The notes under the pieces are model-generated. The model was not told the DNA's origin and made no database searches. It worked only from the letters and a program-made list of their open reading frames with translations. From Nostoc sp. FACHB-973 (GTDB lineage Bacteria > Cyanobacteriota > Cyanobacteriia > Cyanobacteriales > Nostocaceae), in NCBI RefSeq assembly GCF_014698115.1, contig NZ_JACJSJ010000027.1, positions 1 to 64,000 on the forward strand: 64,000 bases of DNA, written 5' to 3'. Below, in pieces: positions 16,812 to 26,109 of this stretch (positions are counted from its first letter, which is position 1; every line of letters starts with the position of its first letter). The position numbers and the translations under genes are program-made.

Positions 16812-17297
16812 ATGCTGACTGAACAAAACAAAGCGATCGTTCTCCAGTTCTACAAAGCCTTCGATGATCGCAAAATCGATCAAGCCTTACAACTTCTCGC
16901 TCCTAATTTTGTTGCTCATCTAGCAGGTATGTCTAAACCATTGGATGGAGAGGAATTCAAGCAGTTTGGGATGTCGTTTTACTTAGCCTTCAGCGAGGGT
17001 CAACATATTTTTAATGAGGTTGTGGTTGCAGGCGATAAAGTTGTGACGTGCGGAACATTTACAGCTATGCACCTTGGAGAATTTCAGGGTCTTCCGCCAA
17101 CGGGCAAGCAGATCAAATTGTCAATCATGCACATTGATCGAGTCGAAGACGGAAAAATCGTAGAGCATTGGGGGCAAGGTGATGCACTTGGGTTGATGCA
17201 GCAGCTGGGGATTGTCTTCCTACCAAGTCCGAAACTATTGCCACACATTTTAAGGGGTGTTGCATCCAAACTTTTTAAGAAATCTACGTCAAAATAA
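16812..17297 (+). CDS. SnoaL-like/ester cyclase family protein
   Basis: A 161-residue cytoplasmic protein of the NTF2-like SnoaL/ester-cyclase type. Family landmarks are NKAIVLQFYKAFDDRKID near the N-terminus, PTGKQIKLSIMHIDRVEDGKI, and EHWGQGDALGLMQQLG near the C-terminus. Such proteins are small alpha+beta barrels; members act as cyclases, isomerases or hydrolases, and the substrate here is unknown. It follows the MITE and has no co-oriented partner gene. A CCCCACT repeat array lies downstream at about 17325-17365. Confidence 0.8.
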   Translation: MLTEQNKAIVLQFYKAFDDRKIDQALQLLAPNFVAHLAGMSKPLDGEEFKQFGMSFYLAFSEGQHIFNEVVVAGDKVVTCGTFTAMHLGEFQGLPPTGKQIKLSIMHIDRVEDGKIVEHWGQGDALGLMQQLGIVFLPSPKLLPHILRGVASKLFKKSTSK

Positions 17298-17406
17298 ATA
17301 AGAGAGGGCAGAGGGAAAGAAATTCCTAGTCCCCACTCCCCACTCCCCATTCCCGACTCCCTCAATATATTTCATGATTTGAGAGGTTTCCGGCGTCAGT
17401 CCCAAA

Positions 17407-18249
17407 TCAACTAACTGCTACAGAGAGATTTGCCGCAGAGCCATTATTGAGGATAGGTTGGCGGGTTTTCAAATCAAATTTGAAGCCATGTGGCAAAATA
17501 TGAAGCTTAGCTCCACAAATCGCCAACGACTCATCCTTCAAAATTTCATCGGCATTGTTATATGTAGCCTCTGATTCATCGACAATCGTGACGGCACCTT
17601 CACCAATCACTTCAATTTGATTATCTGTCACAACCATTGCGGTATTCTCATCAATACCGAATCCCAAAACAGCAGGCTCTAGTATTAAAGCGGAGATTAA
17701 GCGTCCCAATCGTCCACGTTGAGAGAAATGTTGATCGATTACTACTCCGGGGAGAAATCCCATACCGGGACCCATTTCCACAGTTTCAATCCGAGGATGG
17801 GTCTGGGAGTCGCCTTCCACGATCATTTTATCTGGCATTACAGCCGCTCCGGCGCTGGTGCCTGCAATCACTGCGCCTTCAGCAAACCGTTTGTGAATCG
17901 CCACATCGATTTCAGTGTCCTTGAGGATGCTGGTGATGCGGGCCTGGTCTCCCCCAGTAAAAAATACTCCAGTTGCTTTATCAATAGCTTGCAATGCCGT
18001 AGATGAAGACGCATCATCACGAGTTTCTGTATCAATGATGCGGACATTCTCGGCTCCTAATCGCTCAAATACTCGAATATAATTTTCTCCCACTTCTCTC
18101 GGTAGTTCTGTCGCCGCTGTCATAATCACAATGTTCGCTTTTGTACCTCCAGCGCGGCGGACAAATTCCCGTAGAATTTGCGAATCTCCATCTTTGTCTT
18201 CGGCTCCGCCAATAATTACTAACTGTCTTTTAGGATTACTTTCTAACAT
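17407..18249 (-). CDS. cphB: Cyanophycinase
   Basis: A 280-residue serine peptidase of the S51/CphB family that cleaves cyanophycin into beta-Asp-Arg dipeptides in the cytoplasm. The nucleophile is Ser132 in GTSAGAAV. Other conserved segments are VIIGGAEDKDG, FFTGGDQARIT and VIDQHFSQRGRLGRL (catalytic His region). Length is normal for the family. It lies about 1.1 kb from, and divergent to, the CphA2-type synthetase, so this is a cyanophycin turnover locus. Confidence 0.93.
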   Translation of the reverse strand: MLESNPKRQLVIIGGAEDKDGDSQILREFVRRAGGTKANIVIMTAATELPREVGENYIRVFERLGAENVRIIDTETRDDASSSTALQAIDKATGVFFTGGDQARITSILKDTEIDVAIHKRFAEGAVIAGTSAGAAVMPDKMIVEGDSQTHPRIETVEMGPGMGFLPGVVIDQHFSQRGRLGRLISALILEPAVLGFGIDENTAMVVTDNQIEVIGEGAVTIVDESEATYNNADEILKDESLAICGAKLHILPHGFKFDLKTRQPILNNGSAANLSVAVS

Positions 18250-18783
18250 AATGACTCCTGATTTGATTTAGATAAATTTCAATAAACCATGACAATTAAA
18301 ATTATAATATCTTCCGTTTGGTAGATTACCTGCAAAAAGTAGTATGAAAATTAGCGATCGCAGTTCAGCCGAAAGATTTTTGACCAAATAAAAACTCCTA
18401 TGTCAACAGCCCCCAGATATATTTTCTAGAGGCATCAGTGATGATATTGGTAATTGGCGATCGCAGATTTTTCGTTTAACTTGAGTAATTAATACTAATT
18501 CTAGCTATAGGACTCATATTTGATTTTTGAACAAAACTCAGTACACCTTTATTCCTTCTTCCCAGTAAAGAGTCCCTTACCTCTACGAGTGATTCTCCAA
18601 ATCAAAGACGCTCGATGACTCGCTACCGCTTCGCTATCGGATTGCTATATAGGAATGGTATTTGATCTTTGAAAAACTCGAAAAAGCTGATTCGCTGCCA
18701 GAATTCAGAAATCAGAATTGAATTGATCCGTGGGATCAATCCAAAATCCAAAATCTAAAATCCAAAATTGTCTGACGAACTAT
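18250..18783. repeat. Intergenic region with MITE-end fragments and heptamers
   Basis: No gene visible. Two HIP1 sites lie at about 18354 and 18459. A segment at 18508-18550 matches the outer end of the MITE at 16598, and 18645-18680 carries another related end (GGATTGCTATATAGG, TATTTGATCTTTGAA). CGCTACCGCTTCGCTATCGG at about 18619 is a small palindromic repeat, and AAATCCA/AAATCTA heptamers occur at 18738-18768. Confidence 0.6.
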
Positions 18784-18987
18784 TTAATGAACCCGGCTTC
18801 TGTAAAGCAAGTTAGTTAAGAAAAAACGTGCTTGTTCTAGTGGGAGATGCCTGGGTTTACCTTGGTAGACAATTTGATACTCTTTGATGTCTGCCCCATC
18901 TCCATGCCCAGAAATCAGCTTGCGGTGAAAAGCTTCCTCAGCCAGTAATCTAACTTCATCTCTTAGAGCAGCTTGTGTGCCATTCAT
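18784..18987 (-). CDS. Small conserved-looking hypothetical protein
   Basis: A 67-residue soluble protein starting MNGTQAALRDEVRLLAEEAF. It shows an N-terminal amphipathic helix, a central GHGDGADIKEYQIVYQGKPR turn-rich part and a C-terminal helix (LEQARFFLTNLL). I do not recognise it. The ATG at 18985-18987 was chosen because GAGGAG lies about ten bases upstream; a further six codons from a TTG would remove that site. It lies between the cyanophycinase and CphA2-type genes on the minus strand, so a link to cyanophycin is possible but unsupported. Confidence 0.65.
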   Translation of the reverse strand: MNGTQAALRDEVRLLAEEAFHRKLISGHGDGADIKEYQIVYQGKPRHLPLEQARFFLTNLLYRSRVH

Positions 18988-19005
18988 ACTTTGCTGTCTC
19001 CTCAA

Positions 19006-19346
19006 TACCTATTGATTAATACCCTATATACGTTTATACAAATTATTGGTAATCTATCGTACCTTTCAATGGTTATATCTTTGATTATTCATTAGGATGA
19101 ATTAAATATAATTAGTTTTTTACTGATGCATGGTGATTTAATTATGTCTTGAGATAGTTGAAGATGCCCAGTAATATCGTTAGGGTAGGTTCGGTTCAAT
19201 TCAATGGCTTTGCCATAACTAGCCAAAATTAATTTCAGGAGTGCTGAGTATTGAGTGCTGAATACAATTAATTTTAATTTTTACTTAGCACTCGTTCCTC
19301 AGCACGCAGCACTGTTTCAGGGTGTTTAGCCAAAGGTTCGTAATCA
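19006..19346. other. Upstream region of the CphA2-type gene
   Basis: No gene visible. An inverted pair GTGCTGAGTATTGAGTGCTGA (19243-19262 region) and ACTCGTTCCTCAGCACGCAGCACT (about 19287-19312) could form a hairpin about 30 bases before the start codon. The remainder is AT-rich. Confidence 0.45.
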
Positions 19347-21257
19347 ATGGTTCAACAAAAAAGTAGTGATTTAGTCCGCATTAATGCTAGAAGAACGGAT
19401 GTATTCGATATTTTCAACTTCAAGCATTACATTGGAGCTAACCCTTATTTAGATAGAGGGGCACTAGTATTTGATTTTGCTTTAGTTGAGTTTAGAGAGC
19501 CTTTGCCTATTGAGGATTATATTTCAAAGATTGGCGATCGCTATCCCCACTTACGTGACCAAAGCTACGAATCCTATGCCCATCTCTTTGCCCAAGTAGC
19601 GTCACAAGTCGGAAAGCTGGACATGGATTTGCACCTCAAGCACTGGAGTGTGAAGCCATATCCAAAATACACGCGAATTAGCATCGAATCCCTTCATGAA
19701 CGCACAACCAGAGAAGTAGCCTACTTTGTTTGGGATTGGTTTGAAGCCATCACCCAAGACGAAGACTTCAACTTTGAGTCCCGGCTAGTAAAGCTGCAAA
19801 GTAGATTTCGCCCATCTGTCTACGGTGGCCCTACAGTCTACGCCTTATTGCGAACAGCCCACGAAAAAGGTATTCCCGCATTTTATCTGTGGGAAGAAGG
19901 ATTGATGCAATACGGTTTTGGTAAAAAACATGTCCGGGGGATAGCAACAACATTTAACCGTGATAGCCATCTAGATTCGGAATTTACTACCCGCAAAGAC
20001 GACTGTAAGGCATTTTTGAAAACCTTGGGTTTTCCAGTACCTGAAGGGGATATTGTCTTTTCCGAAAAGGAAGCTTTGGCAGCTGCTAGAGACATTGGCT
20101 ACCCAGTGGCAGTTAAGCCAGTGGTAGGTCACAAAGGAATTGGCGTTACAGCTGACGTGCAAGACTCAAAAGAACTGGAATCTGCTTATGCTAGGGCAGC
20201 AGCAGCGATTCCTGAAGACCAACTACCCCGAATAATTGTCGAGAAAAGCATTTCGGGATTCGATTTTCGCTTGTTGTGTGTCGATGGCAAATTCGTCGCT
20301 GCCACAGAACGCCGTCCTGCATCGGTTGTTGGTGATGGTGACTCAACCATCGCCGAATTAATTCGCCAAGAAAACCGTAAACCTGCACGCTTAGACTCAC
20401 CCACCTCTCCCATGAGTAAAATTCTGGTGGATGATGCGATGGAACTCTATCTAGACGAACAGCGTTTGTCATTGGACAGTGTGATTGAGAAAGGGCGCAC
20501 TGTCTACCTCCGTAAAGTCGCCAATCTTTCCGCTGGGGGTATAAGCATCAATGCAACGCACGCAGTTCATGATGACAATATTATCCTTGCCCAAGATATT
20601 GCCCAACACTTTCAGTTGACTTGTTTGGGTATTGATGTCATTACCAAAAGTCTCTCAGAATCTTGGAAATCGAGTAACTTCGCTATCTTGGAAATCAACG
20701 CGGCACCAGGAATTTTAATGCATCTGAAACCTTCTGATGGTGAAAGCGTTGATGTGCCTTCTCATATTTTAGAAACGTTTTTTGAGTCTGGTACAGATGC
20801 CAGGATACCGATTATTACCTTTAATAAAATCTCAGTTGAAGAACTGCAAACAACAATTGACCATATTCTTTTGCAACATCCCGACTGGATAATCGGTGCC
20901 GTTTGTCGTGATGCAGTTTTTGTGAATCGCTCAAAAAAAGTATTAAGCAAAGATTACAACAGCAACGTCCAAACTTTGCTACGTCATCCCAAACTTGATT
21001 TGTTAATTGCTGAGTATGCGGAAGACATATTAGAGCAAGACGGTATGTTTTACCACCGCAGTAATATTGTAGTTTTGGATAATCCCACCGAAACTGAGAT
21101 GATCTTGACGCGGGATGTTTTTGACGGTTCTACTGTGGTGATTAAAAAAGGCAACGATATTTCTATTCGTCGCAAAGGGTTAATTGAGGACTACACTTTG
21201 GGTGAAGATGAACCATTTACACGGGTTTATTTGAAAGAAACTGGAGCGATTTTGTAA
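19347..21257 (+). CDS. cphA2: CphA2-type cyanophycin synthetase (truncated form)
   Basis: A 636-residue protein with the N-terminal domain (1-160) and ATP-grasp domain (about 210-480) of cyanophycin synthetase, for example YPVAVKPVVGHKGIGV, VEKSISGFDFRLLCVDGK and EINAAPGILMHLKPSDG. It has only a short remainder of the C-terminal Mur-ligase-like region and lacks its GKT-type P-loop. Full CphA1 enzymes are near 870-900 residues. The shorter architecture fits CphA2, which polymerises beta-Asp-Arg dipeptides rather than free amino acids. With the neighbouring cyanophycinase it would recycle breakdown dipeptides into polymer. Confidence 0.88.
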   Translation: MVQQKSSDLVRINARRTDVFDIFNFKHYIGANPYLDRGALVFDFALVEFREPLPIEDYISKIGDRYPHLRDQSYESYAHLFAQVASQVGKLDMDLHLKHWSVKPYPKYTRISIESLHERTTREVAYFVWDWFEAITQDEDFNFESRLVKLQSRFRPSVYGGPTVYALLRTAHEKGIPAFYLWEEGLMQYGFGKKHVRGIATTFNRDSHLDSEFTTRKDDCKAFLKTLGFPVPEGDIVFSEKEALAAARDIGYPVAVKPVVGHKGIGVTADVQDSKELESAYARAAAAIPEDQLPRIIVEKSISGFDFRLLCVDGKFVAATERRPASVVGDGDSTIAELIRQENRKPARLDSPTSPMSKILVDDAMELYLDEQRLSLDSVIEKGRTVYLRKVANLSAGGISINATHAVHDDNIILAQDIAQHFQLTCLGIDVITKSLSESWKSSNFAILEINAAPGILMHLKPSDGESVDVPSHILETFFESGTDARIPIITFNKISVEELQTTIDHILLQHPDWIIGAVCRDAVFVNRSKKVLSKDYNSNVQTLLRHPKLDLLIAEYAEDILEQDGMFYHRSNIVVLDNPTETEMILTRDVFDGSTVVIKKGNDISIRRKGLIEDYTLGEDEPFTRVYLKETGAIL

Positions 21258-21440
21258 GTTAACACCAATTTTGGATTTTGGATTTTGGATTAAATATCTT
21301 AATTACAAAGCTTCCAATTTGGTATAAAGCGGATTAACGAAGATTTTTTTGCCGCGATCGTCGCCGAAAGTTGGTACCAGAATCCGAACGATTTTAGTAC
21401 CAAGTATAAAGCGATCGCGTTTTTTCTAATGGGTTCATTG

Positions 21441-22793
21441 TTACTTTCCTAGCTTTACACCTAGTAATTTTGCTGAACTAGTAGCCTTTGAAATGATTTC
21501 TGCTGATTCACTACTCAAAGTCGATCCCTTCTTTAACCCTGCTCCCACAATCATTTCGCCAACTTCGCTATTTTGAAGATGAAAAATAGAACGGATAGAC
21601 ACTAAGCTTTCTAGACAACCGGGAGTTCTCAGAAAAAAGCAACCACCGTAGTAACCACGAGTCCGACCTTCTAATTGTTGAATCGCAAACTGTGTATCGC
21701 TGTCTTGTGTTCCGGTAGCTGGACTAGGTGTAAGATGCGCCAAAGTCCAGAGCATGGAGGTATCGCTGTGGTGAGGTTTTTCAAATACTGAGTGGAAGTG
21801 TGTAATTTCGTCAAATTCAACTAAGTTACAGTCCACTTTTAATTCCAGTTTTCCCACTACCTCTTCGACAATGGAGCAAAGAGCATTTCGGGCGGCTTGA
21901 TGCTCATCCATTAAACTACTTTTATCAAAATCCTTACCCTTTTGGAAGGTTCCAGCAAGAATTTGCACTTTAAGTTTTGAGTCAGCAATAGAAATAAACC
22001 GCTCTGGTGTACAGCTTATAAGTTCCCAACTGTTACTTTTCATCAAAAATCCTTGAGGAAATGGAGTTTTGATGGTAGTTAGCCAGGAATTAAGCAAGTC
22101 AGCATTCACAGATACTGGGAAGCGTACTGATACTACTAAATGGTCAATATCTAATCTTTGGCGAATTTCCAATCCCTGGGTGACAACTTTATTGACCTCT
22201 TCGATTGTTTGCTGATCAATTAGAAAATGATTTTTCCTTTCGGATTGAGGTAAACTAATGTTGGGGAGACACTCCGTTAGAGAAACAGCGCGGTGGGCGA
22301 GTTCGCCGACTTGAGGCGATTGATGATTTGTACCCCTACTCTTGGGTAAGCTACCCGCAGCGGCCACCATAGGAGAAACAAGTACCGAATCTGCAAAGGT
22401 AACATTATCAGCAATAAATTCCTCAGTTTTGCCTACTTGAATTACGAAAACAAGAGATTCTCCTCTAATTTGTTCGGAAATTGGCAATGAATTTGTTACC
22501 CAATGCAATTTTTGATCTAGAAGAGATCTGCACTCAGAGCCGATAATACCTGAAGCCGTAAGAGCGCGATCCTCAAGCCACTTGTCTAGACATACCAACA
22601 GTTCGGCCAGATTCTTGGCGTTCCTGGAATAATTTCTCAATTCCTCAAGAGCGCCATGTGCTAATACCTTCAATTGGCCATTAATATGTATTACCTCAAG
22701 GGTTAACAACGGCAATACACATTGCACAGACTTTGTTCTAGTATGCCAAACCCACATTTTCAAGCATCCTTGAGAGTTAACAACAATATGCAT
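21441..22793 (-). CDS. Chorismate-binding enzyme (isochorismate/anthranilate synthase type)
   Basis: A 450-residue protein. Residues about 190-448 show the chorismate-utilising fold: DEHQAARNALCSIVEEVV, HLTPSPATGTQD, EGRTRGYYGGCFF, SIRSIF and GAGLKKGSTLSSESAEI. These correspond to the metal- and chorismate-contact motifs of the MenF/TrpE/PabB family. The N-terminal 170 residues match nothing I recognise and lack the TrpE N-terminal signature. It could make isochorismate, salicylate or another chorismate product. No amidotransferase or menaquinone gene is adjacent. The first ATG fits family length. Confidence 0.75.
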   Translation of the reverse strand: MHIVVNSQGCLKMWVWHTRTKSVQCVLPLLTLEVIHINGQLKVLAHGALEELRNYSRNAKNLAELLVCLDKWLEDRALTASGIIGSECRSLLDQKLHWVTNSLPISEQIRGESLVFVIQVGKTEEFIADNVTFADSVLVSPMVAAAGSLPKSRGTNHQSPQVGELAHRAVSLTECLPNISLPQSERKNHFLIDQQTIEEVNKVVTQGLEIRQRLDIDHLVVSVRFPVSVNADLLNSWLTTIKTPFPQGFLMKSNSWELISCTPERFISIADSKLKVQILAGTFQKGKDFDKSSLMDEHQAARNALCSIVEEVVGKLELKVDCNLVEFDEITHFHSVFEKPHHSDTSMLWTLAHLTPSPATGTQDSDTQFAIQQLEGRTRGYYGGCFFLRTPGCLESLVSIRSIFHLQNSEVGEMIVGAGLKKGSTLSSESAEIISKATSSAKLLGVKLGK

Positions 22794-22974
22794 TGTCCTG
22801 AAGACATTGCCTTCAACGAATTTTAGATTTTAAATTTTCCATTTTGAATTTAAGATTCAAAATTTAATATTCTAAAAGCCCTGATAGGAAGCAAATTTAT
22901 TTGTGGAACAAATCCCAAATCCCAAATCTACAATTATTTATTCTAGAAAGAGCATTGATTATGGGGTCATTCTA

Positions 22975-23128
22975 AGAGGATGTTTTAAAAGTGGTGGCTG
23001 AGGTATCCAAAATTTTAGATCCTCCTAAATCCTCCTTAAAAAAAAAGACTTTGAGAAGATTATTCCCTTCTTTTTCAGGCTTGCTCGTGGGGTTTTTGAT
23101 ACAACGGTAGACTTTCTAAACATCCTCT
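22975..23128. mobile_element. 154-base MITE-like element
   Basis: Its ends are perfect 11-base inverted repeats (AGAGGATGTTT at 22975-22985, AAACATCCTCT at 23118-23128). There is no coding capacity, and the interior is T-rich with short internal symmetry. Size and structure fit a non-autonomous transposon derivative. Confidence 0.7.
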
Positions 23129-23324
23129 CAAATCCAAAATCCAAAATTGATTAGCCTGACTTTGGTTGGTTGAGTACTAGTTTTGGGCTAAGTTGAGCCA
23201 ACCACTAACAATGAAATCCGAAAAATAGGTATTCAGTAATTGAGTATTCATGGGTGGGCAAGTTATGGAGCAATATATTTGAAGTGCAATATATTACACA
23301 ATCTTTATACCAAGTCCCTGTCTG

Positions 23325-23427
23325 ATACCATTTCACGAAAATCTTGATACATATAGATTTAACGCAGGGGCGCACAGCTGTGCGCCCCTACTGAGGTATC
23401 TGTATCAACTTTCAAGTGAAATGGTAT
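23325..23427. mobile_element. Foldback element with nested palindromes
   Basis: Outer perfect 12-base arms ATACCATTTCAC / GTGAAATGGTAT enclose an inner pair TTGATACA / TGTATCAA and a central palindrome AGGGGCGCACAG / CTGTGCGCCCCT. The whole 103 bases is nearly self-complementary. The core is the same as the palindrome between hpnA and hpnH. Confidence 0.85.
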
Positions 23428-23488
23428 GACTAGACAAGAAAGTTTTTTCCCTATGCTCGGTACTCAATACCTAATCCCCAATACCCAA

Positions 23489-24304
23489 CTAAGCCCAGTT
23501 ACTTACTACAACAATGTTGAACTTACTTTCACCAGACAAATCGTAGTCTAAAGAGCCGTAGTGTTGCAAAGCCCAGTCTTGCAAATCTTGAATTGCGCGG
23601 GCAAAAATATCATCCGGGATGTGCCAAGTATGGCGATAAATTTTGTTTTTATGAGCATCAATCAATTTCCCCACAGTTAGTTCAGATTGCCATTTTGCTG
23701 CAACAACTGTTTCTAAATTTGCTCCTTGTTCGCCCAACTCAACTAAAACCTCTTCTTCTGTTGCACCATAGCGGGGTAAAGGGTAAGCATAGCCAGCAAT
23801 GATATCTTGCCAACGTTGCTGAAAATCAAACCTACCCTGATTTACATCCTCACTAACTTTGCTGAAATTCATATTACCGTGGGTGTAGAGGTAAATTCCC
23901 CCCGGTTTGAGGACGCGACGAATTTCTGCTAGTGCTTGCTTCCAAGCAGAAACCAAGTGAAATACATGAACTGTCAACGCCACATCAAAAGATTTATCAG
24001 CAAATGGTAGAGAAGTTGCATCTCCCTTGATTGCTGTTAGTCGATGAGACACACCTTCTAGCTTTTGGTACAACTCAGCCAGCATTTTTTCTGAGATATC
24101 TACACCAGCGTAAGAATAGCCTCTTTTAGCTATTGGCACAGCAATTCTGCCAGTACCAATTCCAGTTTCAAAAAAGGTAGTTTCTTCTGTGGCTGAAACT
24201 ATATTCAAGATAGTGTCAGTAACTTCTTCAGAAACTCCAGGCGGTAACCCCCGCGTTGCATCGTAGATATCAGAAACTCGGTCAAATGAAACTGTAGTAG
24301 TCAT
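23489..24304 (-). CDS. Class I SAM-dependent methyltransferase
   Basis: A 271-residue methyltransferase. The SAM-binding motif I is FFETGIGTGRIAVPIAKRGY, followed by motif II acidic end AGVDISEKML, GDATSLPFADKSFDVAL and the UbiE-like motif AEIRRVLKPGGIYLYTHG. The acceptor is unknown. It heads the downstream end of a minus-strand group with the NUDIX, histidine phosphatase and second methyltransferase genes, with a 42-base gap to the NUDIX gene. Confidence 0.9.
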   Translation of the reverse strand: MTTTVSFDRVSDIYDATRGLPPGVSEEVTDTILNIVSATEETTFFETGIGTGRIAVPIAKRGYSYAGVDISEKMLAELYQKLEGVSHRLTAIKGDATSLPFADKSFDVALTVHVFHLVSAWKQALAEIRRVLKPGGIYLYTHGNMNFSKVSEDVNQGRFDFQQRWQDIIAGYAYPLPRYGATEEEVLVELGEQGANLETVVAAKWQSELTVGKLIDAHKNKIYRHTWHIPDDIFARAIQDLQDWALQHYGSLDYDLSGESKFNIVVVSNWA

Positions 24305-24346
24305 AATTTTTATCCTTTATTGAAGGTTTTTGATCAAGTCAATTTA

Positions 24347-24907
24347 CTAGAGAAATTGCACTTTACCAAGTTTTTTTAGAGCAAACAATAATGAACTAAT
24401 ATGGAAGGCTTGTAGAAGGATACCGTTATGAATATCTTTAACTAAATTTTCCAGCGGCAACAAAATTACATCAATTTGTTCTGTAATATCTAGCTTTAAA
24501 TCATCTACAAGTTCTACATTGGTTGCTAAGAAACAATAAATTAGATTATTATGAGTTGATGAATTGGGTGATATTATACCAGTCTCAACAAAATTGTTGC
24601 TTGTATACCCTGATTCTTCCAATAACTCACGTTTTGCAGCTTCCATTGGGGAAGAATCTTCTAAATCCATAGAACCGCCTGGTAATTCTAAAACTGTTTT
24701 TTGCACACCGTGGCGATATTGTTTGACTAAAACAACTTCCTGATTTTTGGTGATTGCAACAACATTTACCCAAGTTGGATATTCAAAAACATAAAAAGGC
24801 TCAACTATTTTTCCCTCAGGCATTTGACAAGTATCAGCCCGCAGTTTTAGCCATTTATCTTGCACCAAATATTTAGAACTTAATACAGTCCAATCAAACG
24901 AATCCAT
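24347..24907 (-). CDS. NUDIX hydrolase (ADP-ribose pyrophosphatase-like)
   Basis: A 186-residue NUDIX protein. The NUDIX box reads GGSMDLEDSSPMEAAKRELL followed by EESGY; it is one residue longer than the consensus between the glycine and REL parts but keeps the metal-binding REXXEE. The upstream strand VVAITKNQEVVLVKQYRHGV is typical of ADP-ribose pyrophosphatases. It lies 12 bases from the histidine phosphatase gene at 24920, so the two are probably co-transcribed. Confidence 0.88.
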   Translation of the reverse strand: MDSFDWTVLSSKYLVQDKWLKLRADTCQMPEGKIVEPFYVFEYPTWVNVVAITKNQEVVLVKQYRHGVQKTVLELPGGSMDLEDSSPMEAAKRELLEESGYTSNNFVETGIISPNSSTHNNLIYCFLATNVELVDDLKLDITEQIDVILLPLENLVKDIHNGILLQAFHISSLLFALKKLGKVQFL

Positions 24908-24919
24908 GTTATTTAATAG

Positions 24920-25495
24920 TTAGAGTTTATCACTGTTCAAAGTAATTATTTTTAATGAATTGAAATCAGGTAAAAGTAACACAATCGCCATTGGCTGTCC
25001 AAGCTGTCGCCAAAACTGAAATGGTTCTGTGCCAGTACAACCAGCAACAAATAGGGTCATGACGGTTCCGTGCGCCACAATCATCACATCACCATGTGGA
25101 GTTTTGGCAATAATATTTTCTACAGCTTCCAGAAAGCGTTGATGAGCTTGGGTTGCTGTTTCTAATCCCATGACTAGTTTATCCGGTGTGGCGAAAAATG
25201 CTTCTAAAGTTTCAAAAAACTTTTTTTCTTCTACAAAACCAAAATTGGTGCGGTCACATTCTTGTAATCCTTCAACAACTTCCACCGGCTGATTAAATTT
25301 TTGAGCAATAATCTGGGCTGTTTCTATAGCTTTTGGTTCGCTGCTGGCAGCTATGATTCCAGGCTGGAAGTCTGCTAATTTATCGGCTAATAAATGACAG
25401 CGTTGTCGCCCTTCTGATGACAAAGCCCACTCTCTAGCAGGTATAGATTCTATTTTTTCTGGAAGCGAATGTCTTACTAAAATTAATCTTTGCAA
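24920..25495 (-). CDS. Histidine phosphatase family protein
   Basis: A 191-residue phosphoglycerate-mutase-like protein. The N-terminal LVRHSLPEK carries the phosphorylated histidine in an RHS rather than RHG motif. SSEPKAIETAQIIAQKF and the C-terminal VAHGTVMTLF with the second catalytic histidine are present. It is probably a small-molecule phosphatase rather than a mutase because of its short length. The gene sits between the NUDIX hydrolase and an O-methyltransferase-like gene on the same strand. Confidence 0.85.
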   Translation of the reverse strand: MQRLILVRHSLPEKIESIPAREWALSSEGRQRCHLLADKLADFQPGIIAASSEPKAIETAQIIAQKFNQPVEVVEGLQECDRTNFGFVEEKKFFETLEAFFATPDKLVMGLETATQAHQRFLEAVENIIAKTPHGDVMIVAHGTVMTLFVAGCTGTEPFQFWRQLGQPMAIVLLLPDFNSLKIITLNSDKL

Positions 25496-25528
25496 GCTTT
25501 TTTCCTGAAAGTAAATTTTGTTTGTAAT

Positions 25529-26104
25529 TCAATAAATGCGTGTCGCTAGAATTACTGCATGTCTGGCAGTGACTCGAATTTCTGTAGCAATGATATGGGG
25601 ATCTTTCAACCAAAATTCCCGTACTCGATCTATGCGTCCTTGCCATTCTGGCGGCCAGTATTCTTCTGGTGTCAGGTCATCCAGTATAATCAAGCCTCCA
25701 ATTTTTAAAGCATTTATTAATATCTGAGGTTCAACAACTTTGGCGTTTCCGCCATCAGCAAATAACAAATCAAAAGGAGCATAGGAAAGTAAATCATGCC
25801 AATCGCCTTGAAGTACACGGACATTAGACTTATGTGCAAATAACTGTTGCACAAGTGTGGCGCGATCGCCATCGCTCTCTATGGTAATAAATGTATTATC
25901 TGCGTGTAATGCACTCACAATCCAAGCAGCACCAACTCCGCACCCAGTACCAATTTCCGCAATTTGACCTTGTGTGATATGGCTAGTGAGGACTTGCAAC
26001 AGACGCCCAACTTCTGGGAGTGAAGATTCAGAAAATTCGAGTTGTGCAGCCAGTACTTGAGCCTGTTGTACTAATGGCGGAATAGAAGCGACGCTATAAG
26101 TCAT
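25529..26104 (-). CDS. SAM-dependent O-methyltransferase-like protein
   Basis: A 191-residue methyltransferase. Motif I is IAEIGTGCGVGAAWIVSAL, followed by TIESDGDRA, LLFADGGNAKV (motif with the acidic metal-site region) and LIILDDLTPEEYWP. This pattern resembles the class I, COMT-like (catechol/caffeoyl-CoA) small-molecule O-methyltransferases. The substrate is unknown. It lies 5 bases from the small MBL-like fragment gene at 26110. Confidence 0.82.
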   Translation of the reverse strand: MTYSVASIPPLVQQAQVLAAQLEFSESSLPEVGRLLQVLTSHITQGQIAEIGTGCGVGAAWIVSALHADNTFITIESDGDRATLVQQLFAHKSNVRVLQGDWHDLLSYAPFDLLFADGGNAKVVEPQILINALKIGGLIILDDLTPEEYWPPEWQGRIDRVREFWLKDPHIIATEIRVTARHAVILATRIY

Positions 26105-26109
26105 GATTT

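Larger units (their letters stand above)
22794..23488. repeat. Repeat-filled intergenic region
   Basis: No gene seen. TTTAGAT/CCAAATC heptamers lie at 22820-22930 and 23132-23150. It also contains the two separate inverted-repeat elements listed at 22975-23128 and 23325-23427, and a CCCAATA-type run at about 23470-23485 before the methyltransferase stop codon. Confidence 0.7.
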
